DNA from: Sporothrix humicola
Taxonomy: Eukaryota > Ascomycota > Sordariomycetes > Ophiostomatales > Ophiostomataceae
Assembly: GCA_021396245.1 (NCBI GenBank)
Contig: WNYE01000003.1
Span: forward strand, 682,001-746,000
Reading direction: 5' to 3'
DNA: 64,000 nt
The notes below the pieces were generated by a model, which made no database searches, was not told the origin of the DNA, and was given only the letters and a program-made list of their open reading frames with translations. Below, in pieces: positions 33,082 to 43,919 of this stretch; within the stretch, counting starts at the first letter, position 1; every line of letters begins with the position of its first letter. Made by a program: the position numbers and the translations under genes.

Positions 33082-33751
33082 ATGAGGTTTCCACAAGTCA
33101 GTCTGCTCGTCATCGCCACGAGCTTTTTAGCAGGTGAAGCAAATGCCTCCGCCTGTAGACCTAAAAGCGGTTCAGTGTCTGCTGCGCCGTCCTCGTCCTC
33201 GATTCAATCATCCCAAACATCGTCGATAATTCCATCATCGTCCTCGGCAGCAATTCCATCTTCATCATCCGCCGTCCTGTCGTCGTCTTCCGCCATCCCT
33301 TCAGCCTCGCCATCGCCGTCCGTCTGCGCCTCGCCGAACCTCGTCGTCCACCCCAATTTCGACAACCAAAACACCAACGGCTGGGACACCGACGGCATCG
33401 TCTTTCCCTTTAGCAGCTGCTCCGACGGCGGCGGGACCTGTGCGGACCTGATTGCTTCGTCCAGCATCGCCTCGAGTGTGTCCCAAGACGTCAACGGCTT
33501 GGTCGTCGGCCAGATCTATGTCTTTTCCGTCCAGTACTACCTGGCCCAAAAATAACCTGGGTACGCTGTCCTGCAGCATTGGCGACCTTGCCCTGTTTAG
33601 CGGCTCGACGCCCGGCACCTCGTGGCAGACAGGCACCGCTCCTTTCCCGGCAACGGCGGCAACGATGAAGCTAAAGTGCAGCTGGTCAACAAGTGGAAAC
33701 TCGGCGTACACGATCGAGGTGACGGATTTCTCGGTAGCGGAGGAGTGTTGA
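33082..33751 (+). pseudogene. Secreted tag-linker-domain protein A, frameshifted
   Basis: The frame opens with a signal peptide (MRFPQVSLLVIATSFLAG), then SACRPKS, a Ser-rich linker of about 60 residues and the first part of the family domain (NPGW-like segment, DVNGLVVGQIYVFSVQYYL). It stops at 33553. The remaining family domain, ending in EVTDFSVAEEC, continues in the next frame to 33751. The shift falls at a run of five A at about 33549-33553; one A fewer would keep the frame. This is either a real break or a sequencing indel in a homopolymer. If functional it would encode a small extracellular protein of unknown role with a carbohydrate-binding-like fold. Confidence 0.75.
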
Positions 33752-34270
33752 AATTGGAGGGGAGAGTTACAGAACAAAAGGTGTCGTTGATAATAGACGG
33801 AGAATACCGTGTTATCCCTTCCTAATTCCTTCTAAAAAAATACCACGCCTGGCTTATTGCTTTCTTCTACCTTGGCAGGCTCCCTTAAATTCTGGGCAAC
33901 ACATTATTGATTTCTCTGGCTTTGTGTTTTGGCGCATCGACTTACGATTTGCGGCTGTTGGCCAGAGCGAGCCAAGATAATCCCAAGACAACCCCCAAGA
34001 AAATCCATGGTTTTTCTTCAGCCCCAAGAAAACCGAAGCTACTAATCTCCGGCAAAGCATCGAAATGGCCCAAGACACATTTGTTCAGCGATTGAAACAT
34101 TGGACATATATTGGCCTTCTTATCCCGCTCTTCTTGTTTATCATTGATACTTTGGTGCCGAACACAGAGCTTGCCTTGTTAATTTTCATGCTCTGTGAAT
34201 CTTATTATCCTTTATTCTCCTTTATTTTACCTTTATTTTACCATTGATTCCCTCCACATCATCAACCACC
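33752..34270. other. Intergenic between family loci A and B
   Basis: Half a kilobase with TTTATTTTACC repeats just upstream of locus B, which may hold the promoter core. No gene seen. Confidence 0.5.
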
Positions 34271-35119
34271 ATGAAGGACCCCGTTCTTCGTCTTCTACTT
34301 CTAGCCACTGGCCTCCTCGCCAGCCAGGCTGCTGCCTCGGCATGTCGACCCAGGAGCAAGAGCAGCTCACTGTCCGTCGCCTCGCCGTCGTCGTCCATAG
34401 TTTCATCGCCGTCGTCTTCGCTCCCCGCCTTATCGTCCGCCTCGTCGTCTGTATCCCTGTCGTTCTCTTCGTCTGCATCGGCCAAGCCATCCTCATCGCC
34501 TTCAGTGTCTTTTTCGTCTGTGTCGTCTGTTTCGTCGGTGTCTTCAGCTTCGTCGGTGTCTTCAGCTTCGTCGGTATCCTCAGTGCCATCATTTTCCGCT
34601 TCCTCATACCCTTCGTTGTCCTCTGCCTCGCCCTCTGTCTCGTCCTCTGTCTCGTCCTCCGCCTCTGCATCTTCGTCACACCCCCCTCCCTGTGTTCCTA
34701 CAAATATTGTCAAAAGCCCCGGCTTTACAGCCGGCTACAGCGACTGGGCACAGAATGGCGAGTTTTATTCCACGACCAGCTGCCCAGCCGGGGTCACAAA
34801 TTGCGGTCGGCCGGTTAGCGGGGATTCCAATCCAGCCAGCCTTTTTCAAGACCTCCATGGGCTTGTCGTGGGCAGCACGTATACGTTCTCGATCCGGTAC
34901 TATCTGGGGGCCGCAAACCCAGGCCACCTGCAATGCTTTGTCGGCAGCATTGTCGTCGGGTCTGGGTTCACCGCTGTGGATTACTGGCAGCAGTATACCA
35001 ACACGTTTGTGCCCATAGCCGAGACGATGACTCTCCAGTGTGACTATGTCGTGGATGGTCCGTCTGCTTGGCTCATGTCGTATACGACTATCTCGGTTGA
35101 ACGAAAGTGTGTGGGTTGA
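34271..35119 (+). CDS. Secreted tag-linker-domain protein B (intact)
   Basis: A 282-residue intronless protein. Residues 1 to about 23 form a signal peptide with ASA before the predicted cut; the mature end is CRPRSKSSS. A Ser/Val/Ala linker of about 110 residues follows. The C-terminal domain of about 135 residues begins after PPPCVP with a SPGFTAGYSDW segment and contains LFQDLHGLVVGSTYTFSIRYY and MTLQCDY, ending ERKCVG. This order of strands (Asn-Pro-Gly/Asn-Phe, Gly-x-x-Tyr-x-Phe-Ser, Cys pairs) resembles CBM4/9-like galactose-binding beta sandwiches; the assignment is by eye. Probably extracellular or wall-associated. The ATG at 34271 was chosen because the signal peptide starts there. 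Confidence 0.85.
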   Translation: MKDPVLRLLLLATGLLASQAAASACRPRSKSSSLSVASPSSSIVSSPSSSLPALSSASSSVSLSFSSSASAKPSSSPSVSFSSVSSVSSVSSASSVSSASSVSSVPSFSASSYPSLSSASPSVSSSVSSSASASSSHPPPCVPTNIVKSPGFTAGYSDWAQNGEFYSTTSCPAGVTNCGRPVSGDSNPASLFQDLHGLVVGSTYTFSIRYYLGAANPGHLQCFVGSIVVGSGFTAVDYWQQYTNTFVPIAETMTLQCDYVVDGPSAWLMSYTTISVERKCVG

Positions 35120-35268
35120 TGATTCAAATGAATGGGAGGGCAGGGGCATATTTGCGTTGCTAGGGACATGTATCTAAACATTTTGCAATTGAATATTTTT
35201 CTGGACGCCCGCCATTCTCCTTTGGTAGCTATCTGCATGACTAAATACATTAATACGCAGACTGAACG

Positions 35269-36038
35269 TTACTTGGGCTTGCACGGGTTGGCCTTGACTG
35301 GAGACGAGGTTGGCGAGACAGACGAAGCAGACGACGAAGCAGACGATGACGGTGCAACGGACGACGACGACGACGGGCACACGGTCGTGGGAATTTGCAG
35401 CTGCGCATTGTCGCGGTAGACGGCAATGGCGTTTTGGCTGGTGCAGGTGAAGACGACATAAAGCTCAAAGCTGGAGCTGGATGCCGTCTGCGGCAACGAA
35501 TAGGTATCCCAGGTGGCAGGCTCTCCTGGAGTGACAAAGCTGGGCGTTATGGTGTCGTAGCCAACAAAGTTGAACAGCTGGTCGCTGGAGAAGCCAATGA
35601 CGGACTGGCCTCCGGGCAAGGCTCCAGCGTCGTAGTCGAGATGGTAGTCGACCGAGACGGCGTACTCCGTGTTGGGCTCCAGGCCGCTGACCGTCTGTCT
35701 CAGGTATGTCCAGCTAGTAGGTCCCTGTATGGAGCTGATGTTCTGTTAGCGGGCGACATGAAGAGAAGTCAAATGCCTCCTATGGCTCCATCACTTACAA
35801 GTCGTAATTGTCGTCTGAAGCATCGCCGGGATAAACCGAGCCACTGGCCGTAACCTCACTGTTCGGCGCCTGTGAGTCGTAGTAGACATGGGTCCAGCCG
35901 GCCAGGTCTCCGGTCTCAAACCACGGGTTCTGGACGGCATTGGTAGTCACGACGGGGCAACTGCTGATGACGGCGACTGCCTGGGCGGCTCGAAAAACAG
36001 CCGAGGGCAAGGCCTGCCGTGAGACGCATGGCGTGCAT
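35269..36038 (-). pseudogene. Secreted domain-linker-tag protein C, frameshift in signal peptide
   Basis: Mirror-order member. The domain part has NPWFETGDLAGW, then a 64-nt intron (35798-35735, donor GTAAGT, branch GCTAAC), then the second half with LRQTVSGLEPNTEYAVSVDYH. A Ser-rich linker of about 30 residues leads to the terminal tag NPCKPK at 35269. The ATG at 36038 opens a signal-peptide-like frame (MHAMRLTAGLALGCF) that is one base out of register with the domain. The mismatch lies at a TTTTT run near 35996-36000, where one T fewer would restore the frame. As in locus A, the break is at a five-base homopolymer, so a sequencing error is a serious alternative to pseudogenization. Confidence 0.7.
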
Positions 36039-36813
36039 GATAATGCCGGGGCTTTGGGTAATTGGATTCGAGATAATTTAAAACAATAGCGACGGCGCAA
36101 AAATCAACACGAGGAGAAAAGATATAAAAGAACAAGAAAAGAAAGAAAAAGAGACAAAGGAACACAAGAGAATTGGAAATCGATAATAAATGTAAGTGGC
36201 GCAAAGGATATTCACTAGAAATCAAAAATGAACCCTTCAACTCTCAAATCAAGCTGATGCTGCTGCTTTTCGGCCGCGTCAACAAAATGTTCAAAATCAA
36301 TAGTGTGCTTCGCCTGTCGCATCTGGTGAAGTTGTATTTTGATATCATGAAATGGAGCTTAGGATGAACTGTAGGAGCTCAAGAAATAGAGCTACTAAAT
36401 GAATCACCTGAAAAATAAGCCTGTCTATGCCAAGCTGATGAAGCAATAGTTAATACCCCAACGGCTTGGCTTGCCGCAAGGGCCTTTCAGCTTTCGTCGC
36501 CACCAAATTTGCATTTCCCAAAGAGGAAATATTTTTAGGCCAACACAAAATTAGTGGCGGCACCAAACAGCCATTACACAGATCTAGGCCTTGACGCGAC
36601 AGGAGACTAGACAAGATCTTGTTTTTGTCGCTAGAAACACGGAACATGGGAGAGGTAAGAAGAGAGTGGAATGTAACGGCTGTTCCTGAGAACATTTTTA
36701 TTTTCTACTTTGAATAAGCTTGACGGGAGATGTGTAAAACTAAATGGGATTTCAGACAGAACGTTGACATTTGCACCATCACCTAACCCATCATGTCATC
36801 CACTCCGAGTCTT
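36039..36813. other. Intergenic between family loci C and D
   Basis: Upstream side of locus C and 3' side of locus D. It contains a 22-base block (36514-36535) with one mismatch to a block upstream of locus K (49807-49828). No gene seen. Confidence 0.5.
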
Positions 36814-37910
36814 TCAAGACCGAGGCAGAACAACATTTGGTTTTCTGGGACGGCATTTGCTGCCGCCAGAGGGAGATGCGGATGGCGATGAGACGGAAGA
36901 AGCGGAAGAGACCGACGAAGCTGACGAGACTGAAGAAGCCGACGGGATGGAGGACACTGACGACACTGACGACGCCGAAGAGGAAGCTGACGAAGATGCC
37001 GAAGCGGAAGTTGACGAGGACACTGAAGAAGACGCCGAAGAGGAAGCTGACGCGGACGCAGAAGAGGACGCAGAAGAGGACGCAGAAGAGGACGCCGAAG
37101 AGGACGCCGAAGAGGATGCAGAAGAAGACGCAGAAGAAGACGACGACGACGGGCACACGAGCTCGGGCTTTTGAAGATAGAAATTGTCGATCTTGATTGT
37201 GCCGCCGCCGGTCGCGTCGCATTTGACAGCCAGAAAAATGGGCACGCCCGGCTCGGTCACGGCCGGTGTCGTGAAGGTGGTCGAGAGCGTGTAATAAGAG
37301 TAGTAGGCATTCGGATTCGGATCGAGCGTCTGGGGCCCGATGTTCCAATAGCCAACGGGGGAGGCGGACAGGCTGCCCACCGTGAATTCTGCGTGGCATG
37401 TGATGGGTGCCGCTGGGTTCGACGCCGCCACGTACTGGAAGCTGGCGTGGATCGGGTACGGCGTGAGCGGCGTCAGGCACTTGACGTCCTGCTTGACGTA
37501 GACCCAGTCAGTGGGGGCGAGAAAGGTGCTGTGCTGTTAGTAAGAGTCTTATGGGAAACAAAAAAAAGAAAAAAATAAGAAAAAAATAAGAAAAAAATAA
37601 GAAAAAAATAAGAAAAAAAGAAAAAGAAAGTAAGAAAAAAGCTGGCCCAGACTTACTAGTAGTTGTCGCCGTCGGCGGCGCCGCCGCTACCAATGGAGCC
37701 GAGGGCATAAGGTTCATTGCCGGCAGCATCGCCGGTCGTCCAACTCGTCAGGCCCGACTCAAAGGACGGGTTCTTGAAGCCGTTGACATTCTGTGTGTAG
37801 CAGCCGGACGGGATAGCGGCTGGTGGCGACACAATGACGCCGGCGTGAACAACATGGGCAAAATAGCCCATGCCGAGACCGGCAGCAATGGCAGAGATGG
37901 AGCCCTTCAT
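36814..37910 (-). CDS. Secreted domain-linker-tag protein D (intact)
   Basis: Exons 37910-37657 and 37528-36814, encoding 322 residues, with a 128-nt intron (donor GTAAGT, branch CTAAC, acceptor CACAG). The signal peptide (MKGSISAIAAGLGMGYFA) is followed by the domain with NPSFESGLTSW and later TIKIDNFYLQKPELVCP. Then comes a Ser-rich linker of about 100 residues built of SSSA and SVSS units, and the C-terminal tag GGSKCRPRKP near the very end. The domain comes before the linker, the reverse of loci A and B. Reading frame is intact across the splice. The product should be secreted; the Ser linker is likely O-glycosylated. Confidence 0.82.
37561..37627. repeat. 10-bp ATAAGAAAAA repeats inside the locus D intron
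   Basis: Five near-perfect units of ten bases in A-rich sequence make this intron about twice as long as its counterparts in loci C and E. On the coding strand it is a long T/C tract before the branch site. Confidence 0.8.
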
Positions 37911-38610
37911 GGCGGTGGATATTGTCGATGTAGGCTGACGGTTATTTTGTGATGATTCGAAAGTCACGAAAAAAGCACGAAAGAAATGGAAACTAAACTG
38001 AAGTGTAATGGAAGGGCATTGCAGTGATTAAATACATGAATTCAGCATCACAGTTGTGCCTGGGCGCCCTGGACATCCACCCCCTAAGCGGACTGAACTA
38101 TCGAGCCACACTCTCAGCCAAATCTGAAAGACCAGCGTCCGAGGTAGGTTTAGTCAAAATAAACAACAGCCAAAATGACCAGGGGGGAGTGACTTGATGG
38201 TTCTATTTGGGGGCTAGATGTATTGGGCTGGCTTCGTGTGCTGTTTCTGGCTCTGTGATCCATGGAAAAGAAGAAACAAACAAAATGGAAAGTACGGAGT
38301 ATTACTATAGCCATTGCTGAAAACAACCGACGTAATTGAAAATGACTGCTGAAAGGTGACAATATTGGACATTTAAAATTGAAAATGCAGTGTCAAACGG
38401 TTGAATTCTGGCATATCCTGCACTCAGCTTTTCAGCTGCCAAGCAACCTAGCCTGCAAGCCACCAACCAACAGTTTCCAGCATAAGAATTGACGCCACAA
38501 AAGGACAAGCATAAAATGAACGCCGTGATAATGATAAATAAAGAATAATTAATAAATATTAGGCTGGCATAAATACGCTCAGTGCCCCACGATATCATAT
38601 AGACTAGATA
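37911..38610. other. Intergenic between family loci D and E
   Basis: Promoter side of locus D, including one TACGGAGTA motif at 38293-38301, and the 3' side of locus E. No gene seen. Confidence 0.5.
38293..38301. promoter_or_regulatory. TACGGAGTA motif upstream of locus D
   Basis: Exact nine-base motif 383 bases upstream of the locus D start. Exact copies occur near loci E, J/K and L. The role is inferred only from recurrence. Confidence 0.35.
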
Positions 38611-39713
38611 TTACTTTCTCGACAGAGCTCCCATTGGCTTTCGTGGACGACAGCGGCTTCCACCAGGAGACGGCGAGGGCGAGATCGAGGGAGATGCAGA
38701 GGATGATGCGGAAGACGAGATCAAAGACGATGTAGTAGAAGACACAGAGGAAGAAACCGACGATGAGGCGGAAGATGACGCCGACGAAGAGACTGAAGAG
38801 GAAGCAGATGAAGAAGCTGATGATGAGACGGAAGAGGAAGCTGATGACGACGCAGACGAAGAGACTGACGATGAAACCGACGAAGAGACTGATGATGACG
38901 CCGATGATGAAGCTGACGGTGACACAGACGAAGAGATTGACGAGGACACTGACGATGAGACCGAAGACGACACAGACGAAGACAACACAGAGGAAGACGA
39001 CGACGACGGCGATGGAGACGGCGATGGAGACGGCTCTGGCTCGCACTCGGTGACGCTCCGCATCAGCCGGAAATTGTCAAACGTATACCAGGCGCCCGGC
39101 TGCTGGCAGTACCACGCGATAAAAATCTCGGCCGACGTGGGGTCTGGGCCACCGCTGAAATTCTGCACCGTAATGGGGCGCTGGAACTCGGTCCAATCGT
39201 AGTTGTTGTACGGCCCGGCCGGCATGTTGAGCTGGGCCTGGAGACCCGAAAAGGTGCCGACGCGCAGTGACACCCAGCAGTAATTGAGGCTGCCGATGTT
39301 GTTGTCGTTGACGCCGGGCTTCCAGTTGACGCGGAAGTCAAAGGAAGCAATGTACGGCCCCGGCGGGAGGTGGTCGATGACCTGGGACATGGACCCGTAT
39401 GTAGTCGGGGCGTTGATTTGGCTGGGCGAAAGATTAGATGGCGTTTTTTGTGACATTGGTTTTTATTACTTTATTCGCCCATAAAGACTTACAAGACTTT
39501 TGTTCCATCGGTTGCGCTGGAGTGGGTTATGACGTTGCCGCTGCTGGCCGTGAGACCGTTGCCAAAGGTCCATCCATTGATATTGCCCGTCTCAAAAGAC
39601 GGGTTGACAAAACCGTTTTCAATGGTAGTCGTGCACTCAGGTTCGGCAGAGGCGACAAGAGACTGGCCTGCAAGGCCGAGGAGGAGGCCCGGTCGGAAGC
39701 GTCTGACATGCAT
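38611..39713 (-). CDS. Secreted domain-linker-tag protein E (intact)
   Basis: Exons 39713-39493 and 39421-38611, giving 343 residues, with a 71-nt intron (donor GTAAGT, branch CTAAT, acceptor CCCAG). The signal peptide (MHVRRFRPGLLLGLAGQ...) precedes the domain with NPSFETGNINGW and, in exon 2, WYTFDNFRLMRSVTECE. An (SP)n then (SSSV/SSSA)n linker of about 125 residues with an almost perfect four-residue period follows, then the tag GGSRCRPRKP. The intron sits at the same domain position as in loci C and D. On the opposite strand the linker DNA reads as acidic Asp/Glu repeats, an artefact of the Ser codons. Confidence 0.82.
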
Positions 39714-40488
39714 TGTAGTGGCGTCGATTCGGGGGTTGTATCGAGTCTGAGATGGGTTCGGCGAGAAGAAAAAAAAAAGACACAAGAAAAAAAGTGAAAA
39801 AAAGAGACCAAAAGGTGAAAACAATCCAAATCGCACAAACCATGCATATTGGGAGCCCAATATTTAAATACGAAATGGGCGACAACTACTCCGTACAACA
39901 ATGAAACTTGACGAAAAGTCCAGATTGAACCATAATGCTGGAGCCCCAAAGGCCAAGCAGCCCAGACTCTGTTTTGTCGCGATTCTGGGCCATTTTACAG
40001 CTGCCAAGGTCTTGTCATTGCGCTGTTGTCCGAAACTATGTCAATAGACCCAATGCCAATACCAAGATTTAGACTGCATTAGGGATGAAGCGCAAGCGGC
40101 TGAACAAGTCCCAAGACCCCACGCTCATAAAAATATGCTTAAAGTACTTGGCGGAGACCATAAAGACCTCTTATCACTGTAGCGCAACAAGTCTACTTGG
40201 CAATAAAAAACAAACAATACTACGACAAAACATCAGTACCGGGCCCATGGGTCTGGTGATCTCACTTGAAAAACAAACAAAGACGTGGGGAAGTCGGCAA
40301 CTGTTTTTTTTTTTTTAAAAGCATTTAAACAGGTTTGATTTCCACTATGAATCCGGCAATTCGTACATAAATAGTCGCTTGTTGACGTTTGTGCTTTGCT
40401 CTCTTTTGGTTATTTGTTTGTTTCTTGCTGTCTTGTGGGTGAGCAGGACTTTCCACATTTTTTCCAATGACAATTATTATTTATTTGA
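39714..40488. other. Intergenic between loci E and F
   Basis: Promoter side of locus E, with a TACTCCGTA motif at 39887-39895 and a TATTTAAATA element at about 39861-39870. The rest has no recognisable gene. Confidence 0.5.
39887..39895. promoter_or_regulatory. TACTCCGTA (reverse TACGGAGTA) upstream of locus E
   Basis: Exact reverse complement of the motif seen near loci D, J/K and L, here 174 bases upstream of the locus E start and close to a TATA-like element. Confidence 0.35.
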
Positions 40489-40822
40489 TTATCCGTAGAG
40501 GCTCACGGCAAAACGAGAACGAAAAAAAGCGAAGTCACCACAGTTGATACAGCCCCATGTCCTACGGCACTGGACACCCACCGGCTTCCTCACATGACAT
40601 ACACTGCCCGGCTTGGGCGTCGGCGACACTGATAGGGAGGAGACAGATGAAGAGATAGATGGTGAAGATGACGCCGATGGCAACGCGGAAGATTAAGAAG
40701 AAAACGACACCACGGCCGGGCAGACGCCGTGCAGATTAAAATTGTCCAGATACAGAGTGGCATGGTTGCCATTGCAAAAATACCAAAAATGGACGCCACT
40801 TGTTGCGGGTGGGCTAACGCTA
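40489..40822 (-). pseudogene. Secreted domain-linker-tag relic F
   Basis: Only the second half of a mirror-order member remains. From an acceptor-like CGTTAG at about 40815 a frame gives LYLDNFNLHGVCP, matching the end of the domain in locus D, followed by a Ser linker interrupted by a TAA stop. The linker resumes in frame and leads to a tag-like CHVRKPVGVQC, then extra Cys-containing residues to 40489. No first exon or signal peptide was found upstream. It is a decayed copy. Confidence 0.7.
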
Positions 40823-41260
40823 GAAAAACGTGAAAAGAGAAAGGAAAAAGAAAAAGGAATACGCCGTGAGCCACAATGAATGGGAATCCTGCTTTTAATA
40901 CACTAGCCTGAAGACAACTTGCGATTTTGACGAGAATCATGTGTATTTCTGGCGCTTGGTAATCATTTGCTCGCACCACACTAGAGGATAGTTCTTGAAT
41001 TCAATTACTGGCTCTCGTCAAATATCAATGGACCAAAAGACCAATGTGTGCGCCTCGTCCAGCTACCCTATGTCTGGACAATGCCGAGAAACGCCACAGC
41101 TAAACGGCCTCAGACCAGAGCCAAAGCGTGGCTACAGACGATTGAATTGTAAATTTAACTTGAAGTAGCTTCGAGGTAAGTGTAAATATTTAAAGTCACC
41201 CAGTGTTCCTGTGTAGATGTCGAGCTGGTAGGATTCATGTCAAGTCTAGGAGCATAATCT
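40823..41260. other. Intergenic
   Basis: No coding features. The upstream exon expected for relic F was looked for here and not found. Confidence 0.4.
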
Positions 41261-41611
41261 ATGTTGACACGATGTCTTGCGTGTAGCCAACGACCGACAT
41301 GTCCACATTATTTTTCTGGACAATCTTGTCGGGATCAAGTAAAAGGCAAAAACTTCCTTCATCTTACCAATGCATTTGTTTACGGTTACCAACCAGTCCA
41401 TCGGTTACTTGTGGCATGCGAGTTTACCGATCCCGAGGGAACGCCGATGTGGGTCCACGACGAGACGAGTTTCCGGCAGTTGTGGGAGGAGGTCGGCAAA
41501 CGCACGGGCACGCGGTGGGCCGTAACGGAAACGGACAACAGAGCGATGCCGGCAGATGCAAAGGAGCAGCCAATCCACGCCGATGACGCGCTGTCCACCA
41601 ATCTGTTCTGA
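41261..41611 (+). CDS. Unrecognised short open frame, possible gene relic
   Basis: The last ~70 codons (from about 41400) have GC-rich third positions and a plausible protein composition, with WVHDETSFRQLWEEVG and RTGTRWAVTETDN. The upstream part has no coding character and there is no signal peptide. No family is recognised. It may be a fragment of an older gene, a last exon, or chance. The start shown is only the first ATG in the frame. Confidence 0.25.
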   Translation: MLTRCLACSQRPTCPHYFSGQSCRDQVKGKNFLHLTNAFVYGYQPVHRLLVACEFTDPEGTPMWVHDETSFRQLWEEVGKRTGTRWAVTETDNRAMPADAKEQPIHADDALSTNLF

Positions 41612-41939
41612 ACGGTGGAGCGGCTGCAGTGAGGTGGAGTGGGTACGGTATTTTGGGTGTTACGGTAGATGATATCATGGTTGAGTTATTTCGTCATTTG
41701 GGTGTTGTTTTAGCAACGGGGATATATTGATCTTGCAAACGGGATGTTGGAAAAGACCGAGACCAATCGGTTGTGTGCCACAAAATTGTAAATTTCTGTA
41801 CGACGGCACACAGCGGGGAGACTGGAGACTGGTGCCAATTAAATTACTCATCATCACTGGCCACGTTCAACATCAATGTCAACGTCACTCGCAAGCGTTC
41901 ACAGTGTTTTATTTTGTGCCATATGCTACACTACCGACG

Positions 41940-43323
41940 ATGAATCTCTTGAATCTATTATTATTCTCGACCAAGGCCACCGCCCTCGTGTGCAATGTCG
42001 GTCGGCTTCCGGCACTGGGCTGGAACTCGTGGAACGCCTTTGGGTGCGACATTGACGAGCACAAAATATTGAGTGCGGTGGAGAAGATGGTGTCACTTGG
42101 ACTACGCGACGCCGGCTACGAATATGTCAACATTGACGACTGCTGGGCGGCCAATGCACGGGATGCGACGACTGGGCGACTTGTTGCCAACGCGACCAAG
42201 TTTCCGAGCGGCATCAAGGGCGTTGCTGACAAAGTGCAATCTCTGGGGCTGAAGCTGGGGATCTACAGCAGTGCTGGCACGACGACGTGTGCTGGCTACC
42301 CAGCCAGTCTTGGCCACGAGAACCTAGATGCAGCTACTTTTTCTGAGTGGGGTGTTGACTGTAAGAGAATCCCTCGTTTTCATATCAGAATTGTACTGAC
42401 GACGGCAGATCTCAAATACGACAACTGTGGTGTCCCAAAAAACTGGACAGATGAGTGCAACGGCTGTGTTCCAGACTCTTCTGATGGCAAGCAACATCCA
42501 AACGGGACATGCACTGGCTCTGGCTACTGTCCTGTTGGCTACAACTATACCAACTCCCGAACCGCACAACGTTACCGAAGCATGAGGGATGCTCTGCTGG
42601 CTCAAAATCGATCTATCCTCTTTAGCCTCTGCAACTGGGGTGCTGCGGGTGTTGAGAAATGGGGAGCTGCCACAGGCCATTCCTGGAGGACAACGCCAGA
42701 TATTCGGGGTAGGCCTTCAACTCTACCCACCGTCGTCGCCCACAGCTAACAAAACAGCCCGTTGGAGCAAGGTTACAGAAATCACGAATGAACACACCCG
42801 GTATCTTGGAGACACTGACTTTTTTGCCCACGCCGACGCAGATATGCTCGAGGTCGGCAACAAGGGCCTGTCTCTGGCCGAGTCGAGAACGCATTTTGCC
42901 TTGTGGGCCGCCATGAAGAGCCAGCTGTTGATGGGATCAGATCTCTCAAAGCTGGACAGCGACCACCTCGCCATCCTGACTAACAAGTATCTCCTCAATT
43001 TCAACCAAGACACGACCATTGGCACTCCCGCCCGGCCTTTCAAATGGGACACTAATCCGGACAACGCCTTCAATGCATCATTCCCAGCCGAGTTTTGGTC
43101 GGGAAAGTATGGCGATGGACGAGTGATGGTGTTGGCCATGAATCCGTTCTCAATAATAAAATCAAAGACCATTGTATGGTCAGAGGTGCCGGAGCTGAAG
43201 GGGACTGGGCCGCCGTTTCAGGTCACAGATATCTGGACAAACAAGACCACGACAGTCACTGAAGACCACTTGACAGTCGATGTTCAGCCACACGACACGA
43301 TCTCCTACGTTATTCAGCGTTAA
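41940..43323 (+). CDS. Alpha-galactosidase, GH27
   Basis: Three exons, 41940-42360, 42409-42708 and 42758-43323, with introns of 48 and 49 nt (donors GTAAGA and GTAGGC). The product has 428 residues. A short hydrophobic N-terminus (MNLLNLLLFSTKATA) is the probable signal peptide. GH27 marks are GWNSWNAFGCDIDE near the start, the nucleophile block YLKYDNC with Asp145 (created by the first splice), and ADADMLEVGN near residue 270 carrying the acid/base Asp. The latter is unusual, since most family members have WNDPDML. It should release terminal alpha-galactose from galactomannan, raffinose-type sugars or glycoproteins outside the cell. The first intron is a multiple of three and has no stop, so unspliced reading is deceptively open. 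Confidence 0.9.
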
Positions 43324-43919
43324 AAGCGACGATTCGAGGGAGACTGCACGTTGTGTGCCAAGTTGTGGCATTGTTTACCCTGTAGGAGTATAGATGGGCT
43401 AGCATAGACGGAAATTTCCACCAAAATACACGAAAGCCTAGCCAGGGGCAATTCCAGCAAGGCCGAAATCCACTTACATCGTGAATTTCCAAATCGGGAA
43501 GTTTTCTGAAAACGACGAGAAATCGGGACAGACTTTCGGATCTTGGCTGACACAGCTAAAAAAACAATAGTCTAGCGGTTACAGTTATTTACACAGAAAA
43601 GACTTACTTTTCTGGCATCGTTGAGAGGACTCCCCCGGAAGGGAAGACATGTATTAAAACTTGGTAGACAGAAGAAAATACAAAAAGATGTAACACAGAT
43701 GTCAACGGTTCCCTGCTCGCTGAACTGGAAATCAACGTTTTCTTGGCAGATGTATATCATGACCACGATTTCCCTACCTACATGCAGGATGTTAGTTCGT
43801 CTCTTCTTTTTTCTTCCCCTTTTCGTTTTCTGACTGTTTTTTACACTACATTTATCGTTTGAAGCGAATATTGCTCGCACCAACACACTCCAATAGGCAG
43901 CACCATATCACTCGTTAAG
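43324..43919. other. Intergenic between GH27 and locus G
   Basis: 3' side of the galactosidase gene and promoter of locus G. No gene seen. Confidence 0.5.
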
